NCBI GenBank assembly: GCA_963610315.1
Contig: CAVDMV010000001.1
Coordinates: 62,001-126,000 of the forward strand
Direction: 5' to 3'
Origin: UBA3210 sp963610315
Lineage (GTDB): Bacteria > Bacillota_I > Bacilli_A > RFN20 > CAG-449
Length of the DNA stretch: 64,000 bases
The notes under the pieces are model-generated. The model was not told where the DNA came from and made no database searches. It saw only the letters and a program-made list of their open reading frames with translations. This document shows positions 46,296 through 54,880 of this stretch, piece after piece (positions within the stretch are counted from its first letter, which is position 1; each line of letters starts with the position of its first letter). The position numbers were made by a program, and so were the translations under genes.

Positions 46296-47123
46296 TTATT
46301 TAACCTTAGGTCCTGCGTTAACCATTTCCCAAGAAGAAGCGAAGTAAACATTAACTTTACTATCTGCATAACCTTCTTCCCAGCCTTCAGGCTTACTTTC
46401 TGCATAAGAAAAGATATTTAATGAAGGGCAATTATTAAATGCGTTTTTCTTAATTGTTGTGACATTTTTTGATAAAACAATTGTTTTAAATTCCTCTAGA
46501 TACTTAAATGCATTTGAATTAATAGTTGTTATGGTATCAGGTAAATAAACTATTTCTAAAGCAAATGGTTCATCTGGAGCGCAGAATGAAGAAGCGATTT
46601 CTTTAACTTCTTTTCCGTTATAAGTTTTTGCAATGACAATTTCTGAAACAGATCTAATCATACCTGAAATGTATGGATCAAACGAACTTGCGATATAATA
46701 AGTTCCATCCCCTGATAAAGTATAATTTACTCCTTCAGTTGAATAAGTATCATTAATGACTGTTTTATTAAATACTGCAGTATAAACAGTATTTTTAGTT
46801 ACTGCGCTAAATTCTTTGTCCCAACCAGCAAAGGTATATGAGAAATTTTCATCACTCTCACGAGTTGGATTTTCTTTAGAATAACTTGGGACTTGTCCAC
46901 TTTCAATTGTTTCAGTATAAATTGTTTGTGAATCATAATTTTTAAATGTAATAATAATTGGATTCGTAAAAGAAGTTGATGAGCTTTGTTCAGAAGATGA
47001 GCTAGTAGCGTTACTAGAAGAGGAATTTGAACTACTATTTTCACTACTAGAAGCATTATTACAACTAAATAAACTAAAGCCAATTAAAGGTAAAATTAAT
47101 AATTTTGATAAATTAGTTTTCAT
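46296..47123 (-). CDS. Surface lipoprotein with InlB-like and BspA-type leucine-rich repeats
   Basis: A 275-residue lipoprotein. The signal peptide ends LFSC (Cys21), followed by a serine-rich spacer to about residue 52. An InlB/Flg_new-type beta domain is marked by YTFAGWDKEF and KNTVYTAVFN. The C-terminal half has two LRR_5-type (BspA) repeats, around VYLPDTITTINSNAFKYL and VLSKNVTTIKKNAFNNC. Such proteins bind host or neighbouring cell surfaces, but the ligand is unknown. It shares a serine-rich spacer style with the M6-type lipoprotein at 33794-35347. Confidence 0.75.
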   Translation of the reverse strand: MKTNLSKLLILPLIGFSLFSCNNASSSENSSSNSSSSNATSSSSEQSSSTSFTNPIIITFKNYDSQTIYTETIESGQVPSYSKENPTRESDENFSYTFAGWDKEFSAVTKNTVYTAVFNKTVINDTYSTEGVNYTLSGDGTYYIASSFDPYISGMIRSVSEIVIAKTYNGKEVKEIASSFCAPDEPFALEIVYLPDTITTINSNAFKYLEEFKTIVLSKNVTTIKKNAFNNCPSLNIFSYAESKPEGWEEGYADSKVNVYFASSWEMVNAGPKVK

Positions 47124-47133
47124 ATTTCTCCTT

Positions 47134-47168
47134 AAAAAATAAATTAGTTAGCTCTTCGCTAACTAATT
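47134..47168 (-). terminator. Terminator of the response regulator-HPt-FakA-like operon
   Basis: An 11-bp perfect stem (47142-47152 with 47158-47168) with a 5-base loop, followed on the minus strand by TATTTTTT. Confidence 0.88.
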
Positions 47169-47177
47169 CTCATTATC

Positions 47178-47441
47178 TTAGCCGTGTAAACCACGTGCTT
47201 GGCGATCCATGTCTTCAACGACAATATCATAGATTTCACCTAAAGATCTACAATATTCAAGAACTTTCCAAGGTTCATTTGTATGATAATGAATTTTGAT
47301 TAATTCATCATCACCGACTGCAAGTAAGCAATCACCAACGAAATTTTTTTCAAAATATTCACTGATTGCGTCTTCGTCTAAATTTGTACCCTCAATTAAT
47401 AATTGAGTATCATATCTAAATTCAATTGATTGTTCAGCCAT
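47178..47441 (-). CDS. Stand-alone FakA (YloV) central-domain-like protein
   Basis: An 87-residue protein matching, by pattern, the middle segment of fatty acid kinase FakA: Tyr-Asp-Thr-Gln-Leu-Leu-Ile-Glu-Gly near residue 10, then GDCLLAVGDDELIKIHYHTNEP, VLEYCRSLGEIYDI and VEDMDRQ. In FakA the same segment (GDSLVVVGD...KVHVHTNDPG...VLEYG) follows the DhaL-type ATP domain. Here nothing of the kinase domain is present on either side, and the protein has its own strong AGGAG site. It is last in the operon with HPt and a response regulator. Function unknown; a protein-protein or acyl-carrier-binding role is a guess. Confidence 0.7.
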   Translation of the reverse strand: MAEQSIEFRYDTQLLIEGTNLDEDAISEYFEKNFVGDCLLAVGDDELIKIHYHTNEPWKVLEYCRSLGEIYDIVVEDMDRQARGLHG

Positions 47442-47452
47442 AATTTCTCCTT

Positions 47453-47815
47453 CTAGTGATATTCTTTTAATAAAGAAATAAATTTATAATAAGGAATTTC
47501 GATATCTTCAAGTAAAGATAATACGTCATCCGATTTTTTATTTCTTAACTTATCACAAACTATAGATATATTATCATATAATTGAGTAAAACACAAATAA
47601 CCAATTTGAGATTTTAATTTATGTGCATACATAAATGCTTGTTCTAAATCGTTCTCTTGTACTTTTTGATAAGTTTCCATATATAAGTCTTGTTTTAAGA
47701 AATTATTAGAAATCACTTTAATAAAGAAATCTTCATCATCTAGAAAATATAATTTTAATGCTCTATCGACATCAATACCAATCTTAATAAGTTTTTCTTT
47801 AAATACTTTATCCAT
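47453..47815 (-). CDS. Histidine phosphotransfer (HPt) protein
   Basis: A 120-residue all-helical protein. The HPt motif is AHKLKSQIGYLCF, with His65 as the probable phosphoacceptor. HPt proteins shuttle phosphate between receiver domains in phosphorelays. It starts one base after the stop of the response regulator gene, with AAAGG inside that gene. No histidine kinase is encoded nearby. Confidence 0.82.
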   Translation of the reverse strand: MDKVFKEKLIKIGIDVDRALKLYFLDDEDFFIKVISNNFLKQDLYMETYQKVQENDLEQAFMYAHKLKSQIGYLCFTQLYDNISIVCDKLRNKKSDDVLSLLEDIEIPYYKFISLLKEYH

Positions 47816-47816
47816 G

Positions 47817-48506
47817 TTAACCTTTATAAATATATAAAATCTTTGGTCTACCGCCGGTAGAATAATCTATTCTTGTTTCTAAATAATTTTCGTCAACAAG
47901 ATAATTTAAATAGTGTCTAATAGTAACAATTGATAAAGGTAATTCTTTAGCGATTTGATCACAAGTTATTTCTTTACTACCGTTATTACGTAAAAAATTA
48001 ATAAGTGTATTTAATGTTTGACCTTGAATACCTTTTGCGATTAAACCATTTTCATTAGTTTCATTTTTAAAGCTAAATAATGAATCGATTTCTTGTTGAG
48101 ATAAGATCTTTTTACGATCATATTGTTTAACTGCGACAAATTTATCAATCGCTTTTTTAAATCTTTGATAATCAAAAGGTTTAATTAAATAATCTAAGCA
48201 ACCGAGGAAATATAATTTTCTCACTTCATCGAATTTAGTTTCTGCCGTAACCATAATGACTTCATGTTTAAAGCCATAACGTTCACGTAATGTTTTTAAA
48301 AATTGTTCTCCATCCATTTGAGGAAGATAATAATCGAGGATAATTAAATCTACCAAATTTTTTTCTAAAAAATTCAATGCTTCTTGTCCATTACTGACGC
48401 AAGAAACAACTTCGACATAAGGGTTTTTTTCTGTATAATTTCGATTAATTTGAGCGACCATTGGATCATCTTCGACAATTAGTACTTTATATTTAGAATT
48501 TGTCAT
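47817..48506 (-). CDS. Response regulator, CitB/DcuR-like
   Basis: A 229-residue two-component regulator. The receiver domain (1-122) has the acidic pair Glu12-Asp13-Asp14, the phosphoacceptor Asp58 and the later Lys in IKPF. The C-terminal 100 residues form a winged-helix or HTH region with IAKELPLSIVTIRHYLNYLVDENYLETRIDYSTGGRPKILY, as in CitB/DcuR regulators of dicarboxylate and citrate use. Those normally pair with a membrane kinase, but none lies here; an HPt gene follows instead. Confidence 0.85.
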   Translation of the reverse strand: MTNSKYKVLIVEDDPMVAQINRNYTEKNPYVEVVSCVSNGQEALNFLEKNLVDLIILDYYLPQMDGEQFLKTLRERYGFKHEVIMVTAETKFDEVRKLYFLGCLDYLIKPFDYQRFKKAIDKFVAVKQYDRKKILSQQEIDSLFSFKNETNENGLIAKGIQGQTLNTLINFLRNNGSKEITCDQIAKELPLSIVTIRHYLNYLVDENYLETRIDYSTGGRPKILYIYKG

Positions 48507-48532
48507 TTTAAACCTCCTATCACACTCTTATT

Positions 48533-48561
48533 AGTATAACTTAATACAATTTAATTTAAAA
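48533..48561 (-). promoter_or_regulatory. Promoter of the response regulator operon
   Basis: TATACT (48533-48538) with TTTTAA at 17 bases on the minus strand. A 10-base direct repeat, ACTCTTATTA on the plus strand, flanks it at 48524-48533 and 48580-48589, a possible autoregulatory site. Confidence 0.4.
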
Positions 48562-48596
48562 TATTGTTAAGATAATTAAACTCTTATTAACTTAAA

Positions 48597-48628
48597 ATTA
48601 ACATAAAAAGTGACAAAACTGTCACTTT
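48597..48628 (-). terminator. Terminator of the atp operon transcript
   Basis: A 9-bp perfect stem (48607-48615 with 48620-48628) with a 4-base loop, followed on the minus strand by TTTTTATG. It lies after the membrane protein gene, so that gene shares the atp transcript. Confidence 0.78.
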
Positions 48629-48632
48629 AAAA

Positions 48633-49562
48633 CTATTCATCAATATTAATTGTATAAATATCTTTATCATTACTTAAAGGGTTCGCGCTTCCTTCATTAT
48701 TCTTTAAAATTTTAATAATTTCAAAGATATTATAAGCAATAAAACCCATAATTGTTCCTAAAGCTAATGAATCAACGATATCTAAGATATTTAATGTTAG
48801 ATTATTAGTTCCAGTTCCACCAAGATAATTAGTAATACCACACATACCTAAAGTAGAACCAACAATATGTAATAAACCATATACAATAACAAAACCAATT
48901 GTTAAATACGCATCTAATAAAGTATCTTCAATCTTATCATTAAAGATGATTAAGAAGAATTTTTTAAAACATCTTAATGAAGAAAAAGTTAATAAAGCAA
49001 TTAGACATCCATAGATAATAAATTGATAGCCTAATTCTTTCATCGTTAAGACAGCTTTTTCATCAAGAGTTAATCCATATTGCGTTATCATCGTATTAAA
49101 TTGTTCAGGATTAGAATAATATAAATTACTAATTCCAATATAAGAAATTCCATCAAAAATAAGGAAAACCGAAGCAATAATTAATATAACTTTTAGAATT
49201 CTTCTTAAGATAAAAATATTATTTAATAATGATTTTTTTGGATTTGCATCATTTACATCATTATTCTTACTTAGTTTATAAATCTTATATAAATAATAAG
49301 CAAAATATAAAGGAAATATTAATTCAACTAATGATGATAAAACAATCGAAGTAATATTAGAAGCATCTATTGAAGTAAGCGTGAAGATATTTGAAGTAAT
49401 AGTATAAGCAAAAATAATAATTGAATAAAAAATTAAACTAATAATAAGTCCAATAAACTTATAAGAAGTAAAATGTTTTTTTAAAGCAATGACCTTATTA
49501 GATTCATTTTCTTTAAAAGATAACATTCTATTAACTTGATTATTAAGTTCTTCTCGATTCAT
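48633..49562 (-). CDS. Multi-span membrane protein following atpC, function unknown
   Basis: A 309-residue protein with about six hydrophobic spans (roughly residues 33-55, 68-92, 110-135, 168-190, 215-240 and 255-280) and a basic N-terminal tail. I do not recognise its family. Its ATG overlaps the atpC stop (TAATG), so it is translationally coupled to the ATP synthase genes. It is the last gene before the operon terminator. Membrane insertion or ion handling for the enzyme is possible but not supported by motif. Confidence 0.7.
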   Translation of the reverse strand: MNREELNNQVNRMLSFKENESNKVIALKKHFTSYKFIGLIISLIFYSIIIFAYTITSNIFTLTSIDASNITSIVLSSLVELIFPLYFAYYLYKIYKLSKNNDVNDANPKKSLLNNIFILRRILKVILIIASVFLIFDGISYIGISNLYYSNPEQFNTMITQYGLTLDEKAVLTMKELGYQFIIYGCLIALLTFSSLRCFKKFFLIIFNDKIEDTLLDAYLTIGFVIVYGLLHIVGSTLGMCGITNYLGGTGTNNLTLNILDIVDSLALGTIMGFIAYNIFEIIKILKNNEGSANPLSNDKDIYTINIDE

Positions 49563-49975
49563 TATTTTACTTTACCTTCCCACAAAGCAATACGTGCTTC
49601 TGCACGAATTAAAGCTTTTTTTGCTCTTTCGACATCGATATTTGGATTAGATGGAGCTTCACTTAAATAAGCATTTGCTCTTTCAAGAGCTTTTCTCGCT
49701 CTATCAATATCAATATCATCTTTTAAGTTAAAACTTGCAACGATTAATTTAACTTCTTTTTCTAATACATTTAAGATACCTTCACCAATAAAAGCATAAA
49801 CTCTACCTTTTGAGACAGAATCAAAATAACAAATACTTGGTTCGATATTCGTCACTAATGGAAAGTGATGAGGAAGAATTGTTAATTCTCCATTACCACT
49901 TTTCACATGTAACAAGGTAATATCGACTGGATCTAAAACTCCATTTGGAGTTATTATACTTAAATTATAAGCCAT
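49562..49975 (-). CDS. atpC: ATP synthase epsilon subunit
   Basis: A 137-residue central-stalk protein. The N-terminal beta sandwich has PNGVLDPVDITLLHVKSGNGELTILPHHFPLV. A C-terminal helical hairpin (about 85-137), ALERANAYL and ERAKKALIRAEARIAL, can inhibit hydrolysis. It starts one base after the atpD stop. Confidence 0.95.
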   Translation of the reverse strand: MAYNLSIITPNGVLDPVDITLLHVKSGNGELTILPHHFPLVTNIEPSICYFDSVSKGRVYAFIGEGILNVLEKEVKLIVASFNLKDDIDIDRARKALERANAYLSEAPSNPNIDVERAKKALIRAEARIALWEGKVK

Positions 49976-49976
49976 A

Positions 49977-51371
49977 TTATAAGTTCTTAGCCTTTTCTAC
50001 AGCTTCTTCAATAGTACCAACATATAAGAATGCTTGTTCTGGTAAATCATCGTGTTTTCCATCTAAGATTTCTTTAAATGAACGAATTGTATCTTGTAAT
50101 GTAACAAACTTTCCTGGGAAGCCATTAAAGACTTCAGCGACATGGAATGGTTGAGAAAGGAAGTTTCTAATTCTTCTTGCTCTATTAACAGTTACTTTAT
50201 CTTCATCAGATAATTCATCCATACCTAAAATTGCGATGATATCTTGTAATTCTTTATATTTTTGTAAAATTGATTGAACTCCACGTGCGACTTCATAATG
50301 TTCTTTACCAACGATATTTGGATCAAGAATAGTTGATGAAGATCCTAATGGATCAACTGCAGGATAAATTCCTAAAGCAGCAGTACCTCTATCAAGAACT
50401 GTCTTTGCATCAAGGTGAGTGAAAGTTGTTGCAGGAGCTGGGTCAGTTAAGTCATCAGCTGGAACATAAATTGCTTGAACTGATGTAATTGAACCTTTAT
50501 TAGTTGAAGTAATTCTTTCTTGTAATTGACCCATTTCTGTAGCTAGAGTAGGTTGATAACCAACCGCAGAAGGCATTCTACCAAGTAAAGCAGAAACTTC
50601 ACTACCAGCTTGAGTAAATCTAAAGATATTATCAATGAATAATAAGACATCTTGATGTTCTTCATCACGGAAATATTCAGCCATTGTTAAACCAGATAAA
50701 GCGACTCTAAGTCTAGCTCCTGGTGGTTCGTTCATTTGACCGAATACTAAGGCTGTTTTACTTAAAACGCCTGATTCTTTCATTTCATAGTAAAGGTCAT
50801 TACCTTCACGTGTTCTTTCGCCAACACCAGCGAAAACTGAAATACCATGTTTTTGTGTTGCAATGTTATTGATTAATTCTTGAATTAAAACTGTTTTACC
50901 AACACCAGCACCACCGAATAAACCAATTTTACCACCTTTAACATAAGGGCAAAGTAAATCGATAACTTTAATACCTGTTTCAAGAATGACTGATTCAGTA
51001 GTTTGATCTTTAAATGCTGGTGGTTCGCGGTGAATAGGATTTCTCTTTGTTTTAGGATCAACTTCACCGAGTCCATCAATAGGTTCACCAAGAACATTAA
51101 ACATTCTTCCTAATGTTGCTTCACCAACTGGAACTTCAATAGGATGACCTAAGTCAATCGCGTCCATTCCTCTAACTAATCCTTCAGTTGCGCCCATTGA
51201 AACACATCTAGCGACATCGTCACCAATATGTTGAGCGACTTCAATAGTTAAAGAAGAATCTTTTAAAGGAATTTGAATCGCAGTTAATAGTTCTGGCATA
51301 TGACCATCAGGAAATCTAACGTCAATAATAGGACCTTGGATTTGAACAATTTTACCTATATTATTTTTCAT
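49977..51371 (-). CDS. atpD: ATP synthase beta subunit
   Basis: A 464-residue catalytic subunit. Walker A GGAGVGKT, the catalytic Glu in GVGERTREG and ALSGLTMAEYFRDE are visible. The start is the ATG at 51369-51371, preceded by AGGAGG; in-frame codons further upstream overlap atpG and lack any ribosome binding site. Confidence 0.98.
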   Translation of the reverse strand: MKNNIGKIVQIQGPIIDVRFPDGHMPELLTAIQIPLKDSSLTIEVAQHIGDDVARCVSMGATEGLVRGMDAIDLGHPIEVPVGEATLGRMFNVLGEPIDGLGEVDPKTKRNPIHREPPAFKDQTTESVILETGIKVIDLLCPYVKGGKIGLFGGAGVGKTVLIQELINNIATQKHGISVFAGVGERTREGNDLYYEMKESGVLSKTALVFGQMNEPPGARLRVALSGLTMAEYFRDEEHQDVLLFIDNIFRFTQAGSEVSALLGRMPSAVGYQPTLATEMGQLQERITSTNKGSITSVQAIYVPADDLTDPAPATTFTHLDAKTVLDRGTAALGIYPAVDPLGSSSTILDPNIVGKEHYEVARGVQSILQKYKELQDIIAILGMDELSDEDKVTVNRARRIRNFLSQPFHVAEVFNGFPGKFVTLQDTIRSFKEILDGKHDDLPEQAFLYVGTIEEAVEKAKNL

Positions 51372-51381
51372 ATTACACCTC

Positions 51382-52239
51382 CTAAGATTGTGCATTAGCC
51401 CCGCCGACAACCTCTGTAATTTCTTGAGTGATTGATTGTTGACGTGCTTTATTAAATTGAATTTGTAGTTTATTAATAATATCTGTCGCATTATCAGTAG
51501 CTGATTCCATCGCGTTAGAACGTGAAGCGAATTCACTGACTGATGATTCGATAACATAGGAATTAATTAAACTTTCGACATATAAAGGAATAAGAGAATC
51601 TAAAATTACTTTCGCATTTGGTTCAATTAACATATTCTTTTCTTTGTGTGATAAGACATAATTCTTATCTTCTTGAATAGGATAAATATCAACTACTTGA
51701 GGAATGAATGTAATTGAATTCTTAAAATGAGTATAAGCAATTTTTATTTTTGAAATTTCGTTCATTTGAAGACGAGAAATAACTTCATTTCTAATCTTTC
51801 TAATGTCTGAAATATCATATTGAGAAGCTAAAGTAACAAATTTATCATTTACTTTATAACCGTTACGTTTAAAGTAGGATAAGCCTTTAGTTCCAATAAT
51901 TAAAACTTCATCTTTTCCTTTATTTATTTGAGGAACAACTTCTTTATAGAGATTATAATTATAACCTCCACATAAACCTAAGGTTGATGTTATAACAATA
52001 AATAATGTTCCTTTTGTATCATCATTAGTGAAGAATGTACTTTTTTGTTCTTCAGTTAAGCTTTGAAGAACAACATTCATTAATGAATGTAAACTATCAG
52101 CATATTCTCCATTATATGAAAGACGTTTTTTCCAAGATTTTAATTTTGCTGTAGAAACTAGACGCATTGCATTGGTGATTTTTTTAGTCGAATTAACGCT
52201 ATTAATTCTTCTTTTAGTTTGTTGTAAACCACTTGCCAT
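51382..52239 (-). CDS. atpG: ATP synthase gamma subunit
   Basis: A 285-residue rotor shaft. The N-terminal helix ASGLQQTKRRINSVNSTKKITNAMRLVSTAKL is typical, and the C-terminal helix contains SRSNAMESATDNATDIINKL. AGGAGG precedes the ATG. Confidence 0.97.
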   Translation of the reverse strand: MASGLQQTKRRINSVNSTKKITNAMRLVSTAKLKSWKKRLSYNGEYADSLHSLMNVVLQSLTEEQKSTFFTNDDTKGTLFIVITSTLGLCGGYNYNLYKEVVPQINKGKDEVLIIGTKGLSYFKRNGYKVNDKFVTLASQYDISDIRKIRNEVISRLQMNEISKIKIAYTHFKNSITFIPQVVDIYPIQEDKNYVLSHKEKNMLIEPNAKVILDSLIPLYVESLINSYVIESSVSEFASRSNAMESATDNATDIINKLQIQFNKARQQSITQEITEVVGGANAQS

Positions 52240-52252
52240 AATCTTCTACCTC

Positions 52253-53752
52253 CTATCTAACAAAATAATCTTGCATTACTTTATTTAATTTTTCTTCTAA
52301 TTCTTTAGAAATAATTTTCTTTTCTGTTAATTCGTCCAAGATATCTTGGTGATTTAAAGAAATTTCTTGATATAAACCTTTTAATGATTCTTTAACTTTA
52401 GAAGTTTCAAGATCATCTAAATATCTATTTTTCGCCGCGAATAATTCGACGATTTGTCTATTAACATCATATGGTGCGTATTGTTCTTGTTTTAATACTT
52501 CCATTAATTTTTCACCATGATTTAATACTCTCTTAGTTTCTGCATCAAGATCAGAGCCAAATTGTGAGAATGATAATAATTCATGATATGAAGCAAGTTC
52601 AATTTTTAATGAACCCGCGACTTGTTTCATCGCTTTAATTTGTGCAGCAGAACCAACTCTTGATACCGATAAACCAGAATCTACTGCAGGTCTTTGACCA
52701 GCATTAAATAATTCTGTTTGTAAGAAGATTTGTCCATCAGTAATTGAAATGACATTGGTTGGAATGTAAGCAGAAATATCACCAGCTTGAGTTTCAATGA
52801 TTGGTAAAGCAGTAATAGAACCGCCTCCACAACTTTCATTTACTCTACATGCTCTTTCAAGTAGTCTACTATGTAAATAGAAGACATCACCTGGATAAGC
52901 TTCTCTACCTGGAGCTCTTCTTAATAATAAAGCCATTGTTCTATATGCAACTGCGTGTTTAGATAAATCATCATAAACGATTAAAACATCTTTACCTTGT
53001 TCCATCCATTCTTCTGCAATAGTTACGCCTGAATAAGGAGCGATATATTGAATAGGAGCAAGTTCACTAGCAGTAGCGGAAACGACTGTTGTATATTCTA
53101 AAGCACCAGCTTTTCTTAATCTTTCAACGATGTGAGCGACTGTAGAATTCTTTTGACCAATTGCTACATAGATACAATAACAATCTTTACCTTTTTGGTT
53201 TAAGATTGTATCAATTGCGATAGCCGTTTTACCTGTTTGTCTATCACCAATAATTAATTCTCTTTGTCCTCTACCAATAGGTATCATTGCATCAATTGCT
53301 TTAATACCTGTTTGGAGTGGAACAGAAACTGATTTACGTGACATAACGCCAGGAGCGATTCTTTCGATTGGTCTTTTGTGATCGAATTTAATATCACCAA
53401 GTCCATCAATAGGTTGACCTAATGCATTAACAACTCTACCTAATAAACCATCACCAACTGGAACTTCAACAACTGCGCCAGTTCTTTTTACTAAGTCTCC
53501 TTCTTTAATTTCTTCACAAGAGCCTAACATAACTACACCGACACTTTCTTCGTTGAGGTTAAAAGCCATACCGAAGACATTATTAGGGAATTCTAATAAT
53601 TCATTAAGCATACATTTGTCTAATCCGTAAACAGTAGCAACACCATCACCGATTGAAACAACGCTACCAACGTCATTAGTTTCTAATTTATGAGTATACG
53701 ATTTGATTTGTTCTTTAATTAATTCAGAAATTTCATTTGGTTTAATAATCAT
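52253..53752 (-). CDS. atpA: ATP synthase alpha subunit
   Basis: A 499-residue non-catalytic nucleotide-binding subunit with Walker A GDRQTGKT and the RPAVDSGLSVSRVG motif. The N-terminal helix contacts the delta subunit. GGGAG precedes the ATG. Confidence 0.98.
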   Translation of the reverse strand: MIIKPNEISELIKEQIKSYTHKLETNDVGSVVSIGDGVATVYGLDKCMLNELLEFPNNVFGMAFNLNEESVGVVMLGSCEEIKEGDLVKRTGAVVEVPVGDGLLGRVVNALGQPIDGLGDIKFDHKRPIERIAPGVMSRKSVSVPLQTGIKAIDAMIPIGRGQRELIIGDRQTGKTAIAIDTILNQKGKDCYCIYVAIGQKNSTVAHIVERLRKAGALEYTTVVSATASELAPIQYIAPYSGVTIAEEWMEQGKDVLIVYDDLSKHAVAYRTMALLLRRAPGREAYPGDVFYLHSRLLERACRVNESCGGGSITALPIIETQAGDISAYIPTNVISITDGQIFLQTELFNAGQRPAVDSGLSVSRVGSAAQIKAMKQVAGSLKIELASYHELLSFSQFGSDLDAETKRVLNHGEKLMEVLKQEQYAPYDVNRQIVELFAAKNRYLDDLETSKVKESLKGLYQEISLNHQDILDELTEKKIISKELEEKLNKVMQDYFVR

Positions 53753-53757
53753 CTCGT

Positions 53758-54294
53758 TTATCTCCCTTCTAATAGTACTTGTTTTAATGATTCTACTTTG
53801 TTCTTAATAGAAGCATCAAAAACATAGTCATTGATGACAACTTTAAATCCACCGATTAAATTTTCATCAATCTTTAATTTAAGATAAATGTTCTTATTTA
53901 TCTTTTTACCGATTGCACTAGCAATCTTTTCAATTTGGTCATTTGATAATTCACTTGAAGCATAAATATATCCTTCAGAAATACCATCTTTTTCATTTGA
54001 TAAAGTGATAAATCCATCAATTATATCTTTAATATAATGAGCGCGATTATTATCAATAATAACCTTAAAAAATGCATTGATATGATGTGAAGGAGCATTG
54101 ATGATAATCTTATCAATCAATTCTTTCTTCTCATCTTTAGAAATAGTGTAGCATTCTAATAATTTAATAAATTGATCATCTTCATGTAATACTTCATTAA
54201 TTGATTTTAAATAATCTCTATATTCAGTATTTTTATTTTCTTCTAAGGCGAGACTTAAAAGAGCTGATGCATATCTACTTGCTAAATTATTCAT
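53758..54294 (-). CDS. atpH: ATP synthase delta subunit
   Basis: A 178-residue peripheral-stalk protein. An N-terminal helical bundle (SRYASALLSLALEE) and the C-terminal GGFKVVINDYVFDASIKNKVESLKQ are typical. The ATG overlaps the end of atpF by 8 bases. Confidence 0.95.
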   Translation of the reverse strand: MNNLASRYASALLSLALEENKNTEYRDYLKSINEVLHEDDQFIKLLECYTISKDEKKELIDKIIINAPSHHINAFFKVIIDNNRAHYIKDIIDGFITLSNEKDGISEGYIYASSELSNDQIEKIASAIGKKINKNIYLKLKIDENLIGGFKVVINDYVFDASIKNKVESLKQVLLEGR

Positions 54295-54874
54295 CAGATT
54301 CTACTTCCTTAATAAAGTCATCAACAATTTTATCATTGTCTGACTTAGTCACTTCTCTTTCTAAGATAGCTTTAGAAGCATCGAGAGCGACATTAACAAT
54401 TTCTTTACGAATTTCTTCTTTTGCTTTAATTTTCTCTTGTTCAATTTCTTTCGCTAATAATTCTTTTTGATGAATTCTTTCTTCATCCATTTCCTTACTA
54501 GCGTTGTCTTTAATAGTTGCTGCATTCTTATTTGCTTCTTCGATAATGCTCTTAGCTTCATCTTGTAAAGAAGCAATACGATCATCAGCTTCTTTTTGTT
54601 TATTTAATGCATCTTCTTTATAAGCTTCAGCATTTTTAACTTGAGAAACTACATAATCTTGACGAGTTTGTAATATTTTACGAACTGGTTTAAAAACAAA
54701 GAATCCGACAACACAGAATAATATTAATGTTGAAGTTAATTGAATGACTAATGATTCCCATGAGCCAAACATCTTTTCAATAAATTTATCTGATTCGACA
54801 GGTTTACTTTCGCATGAAGATAAACTTACTAATGAGATTAAACTAACTAATATTATTGATAATTTCTTTTTCAT
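54287..54874 (-). CDS. atpF: ATP synthase b subunit, lipoprotein type
   Basis: A 195-residue peripheral-stalk protein. It starts with a lipoprotein signal peptide ending in LSSC (Cys21), then a membrane span around residues 45-67 and a long coiled coil (about 75-185). A lipid-modified b subunit is known from mycoplasmas. No ribosome binding site is visible before the ATG, which lies 6 bases after the atpE stop; coupled translation is likely. Confidence 0.93.
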   Translation of the reverse strand: MKKKLSIILVSLISLVSLSSCESKPVESDKFIEKMFGSWESLVIQLTSTLILFCVVGFFVFKPVRKILQTRQDYVVSQVKNAEAYKEDALNKQKEADDRIASLQDEAKSIIEEANKNAATIKDNASKEMDEERIHQKELLAKEIEQEKIKAKEEIRKEIVNVALDASKAILEREVTKSDNDKIVDDFIKEVESDE

Positions 54875-54880
54875 TGAGGA

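Noticed and set aside
51372..51557. N-terminal extension of atpD into atpG
   Set aside because: The extra residues overlap the atpG coding region in another frame; AGGAGG precedes the ATG at 51369-51371, which gives the usual beta subunit length.
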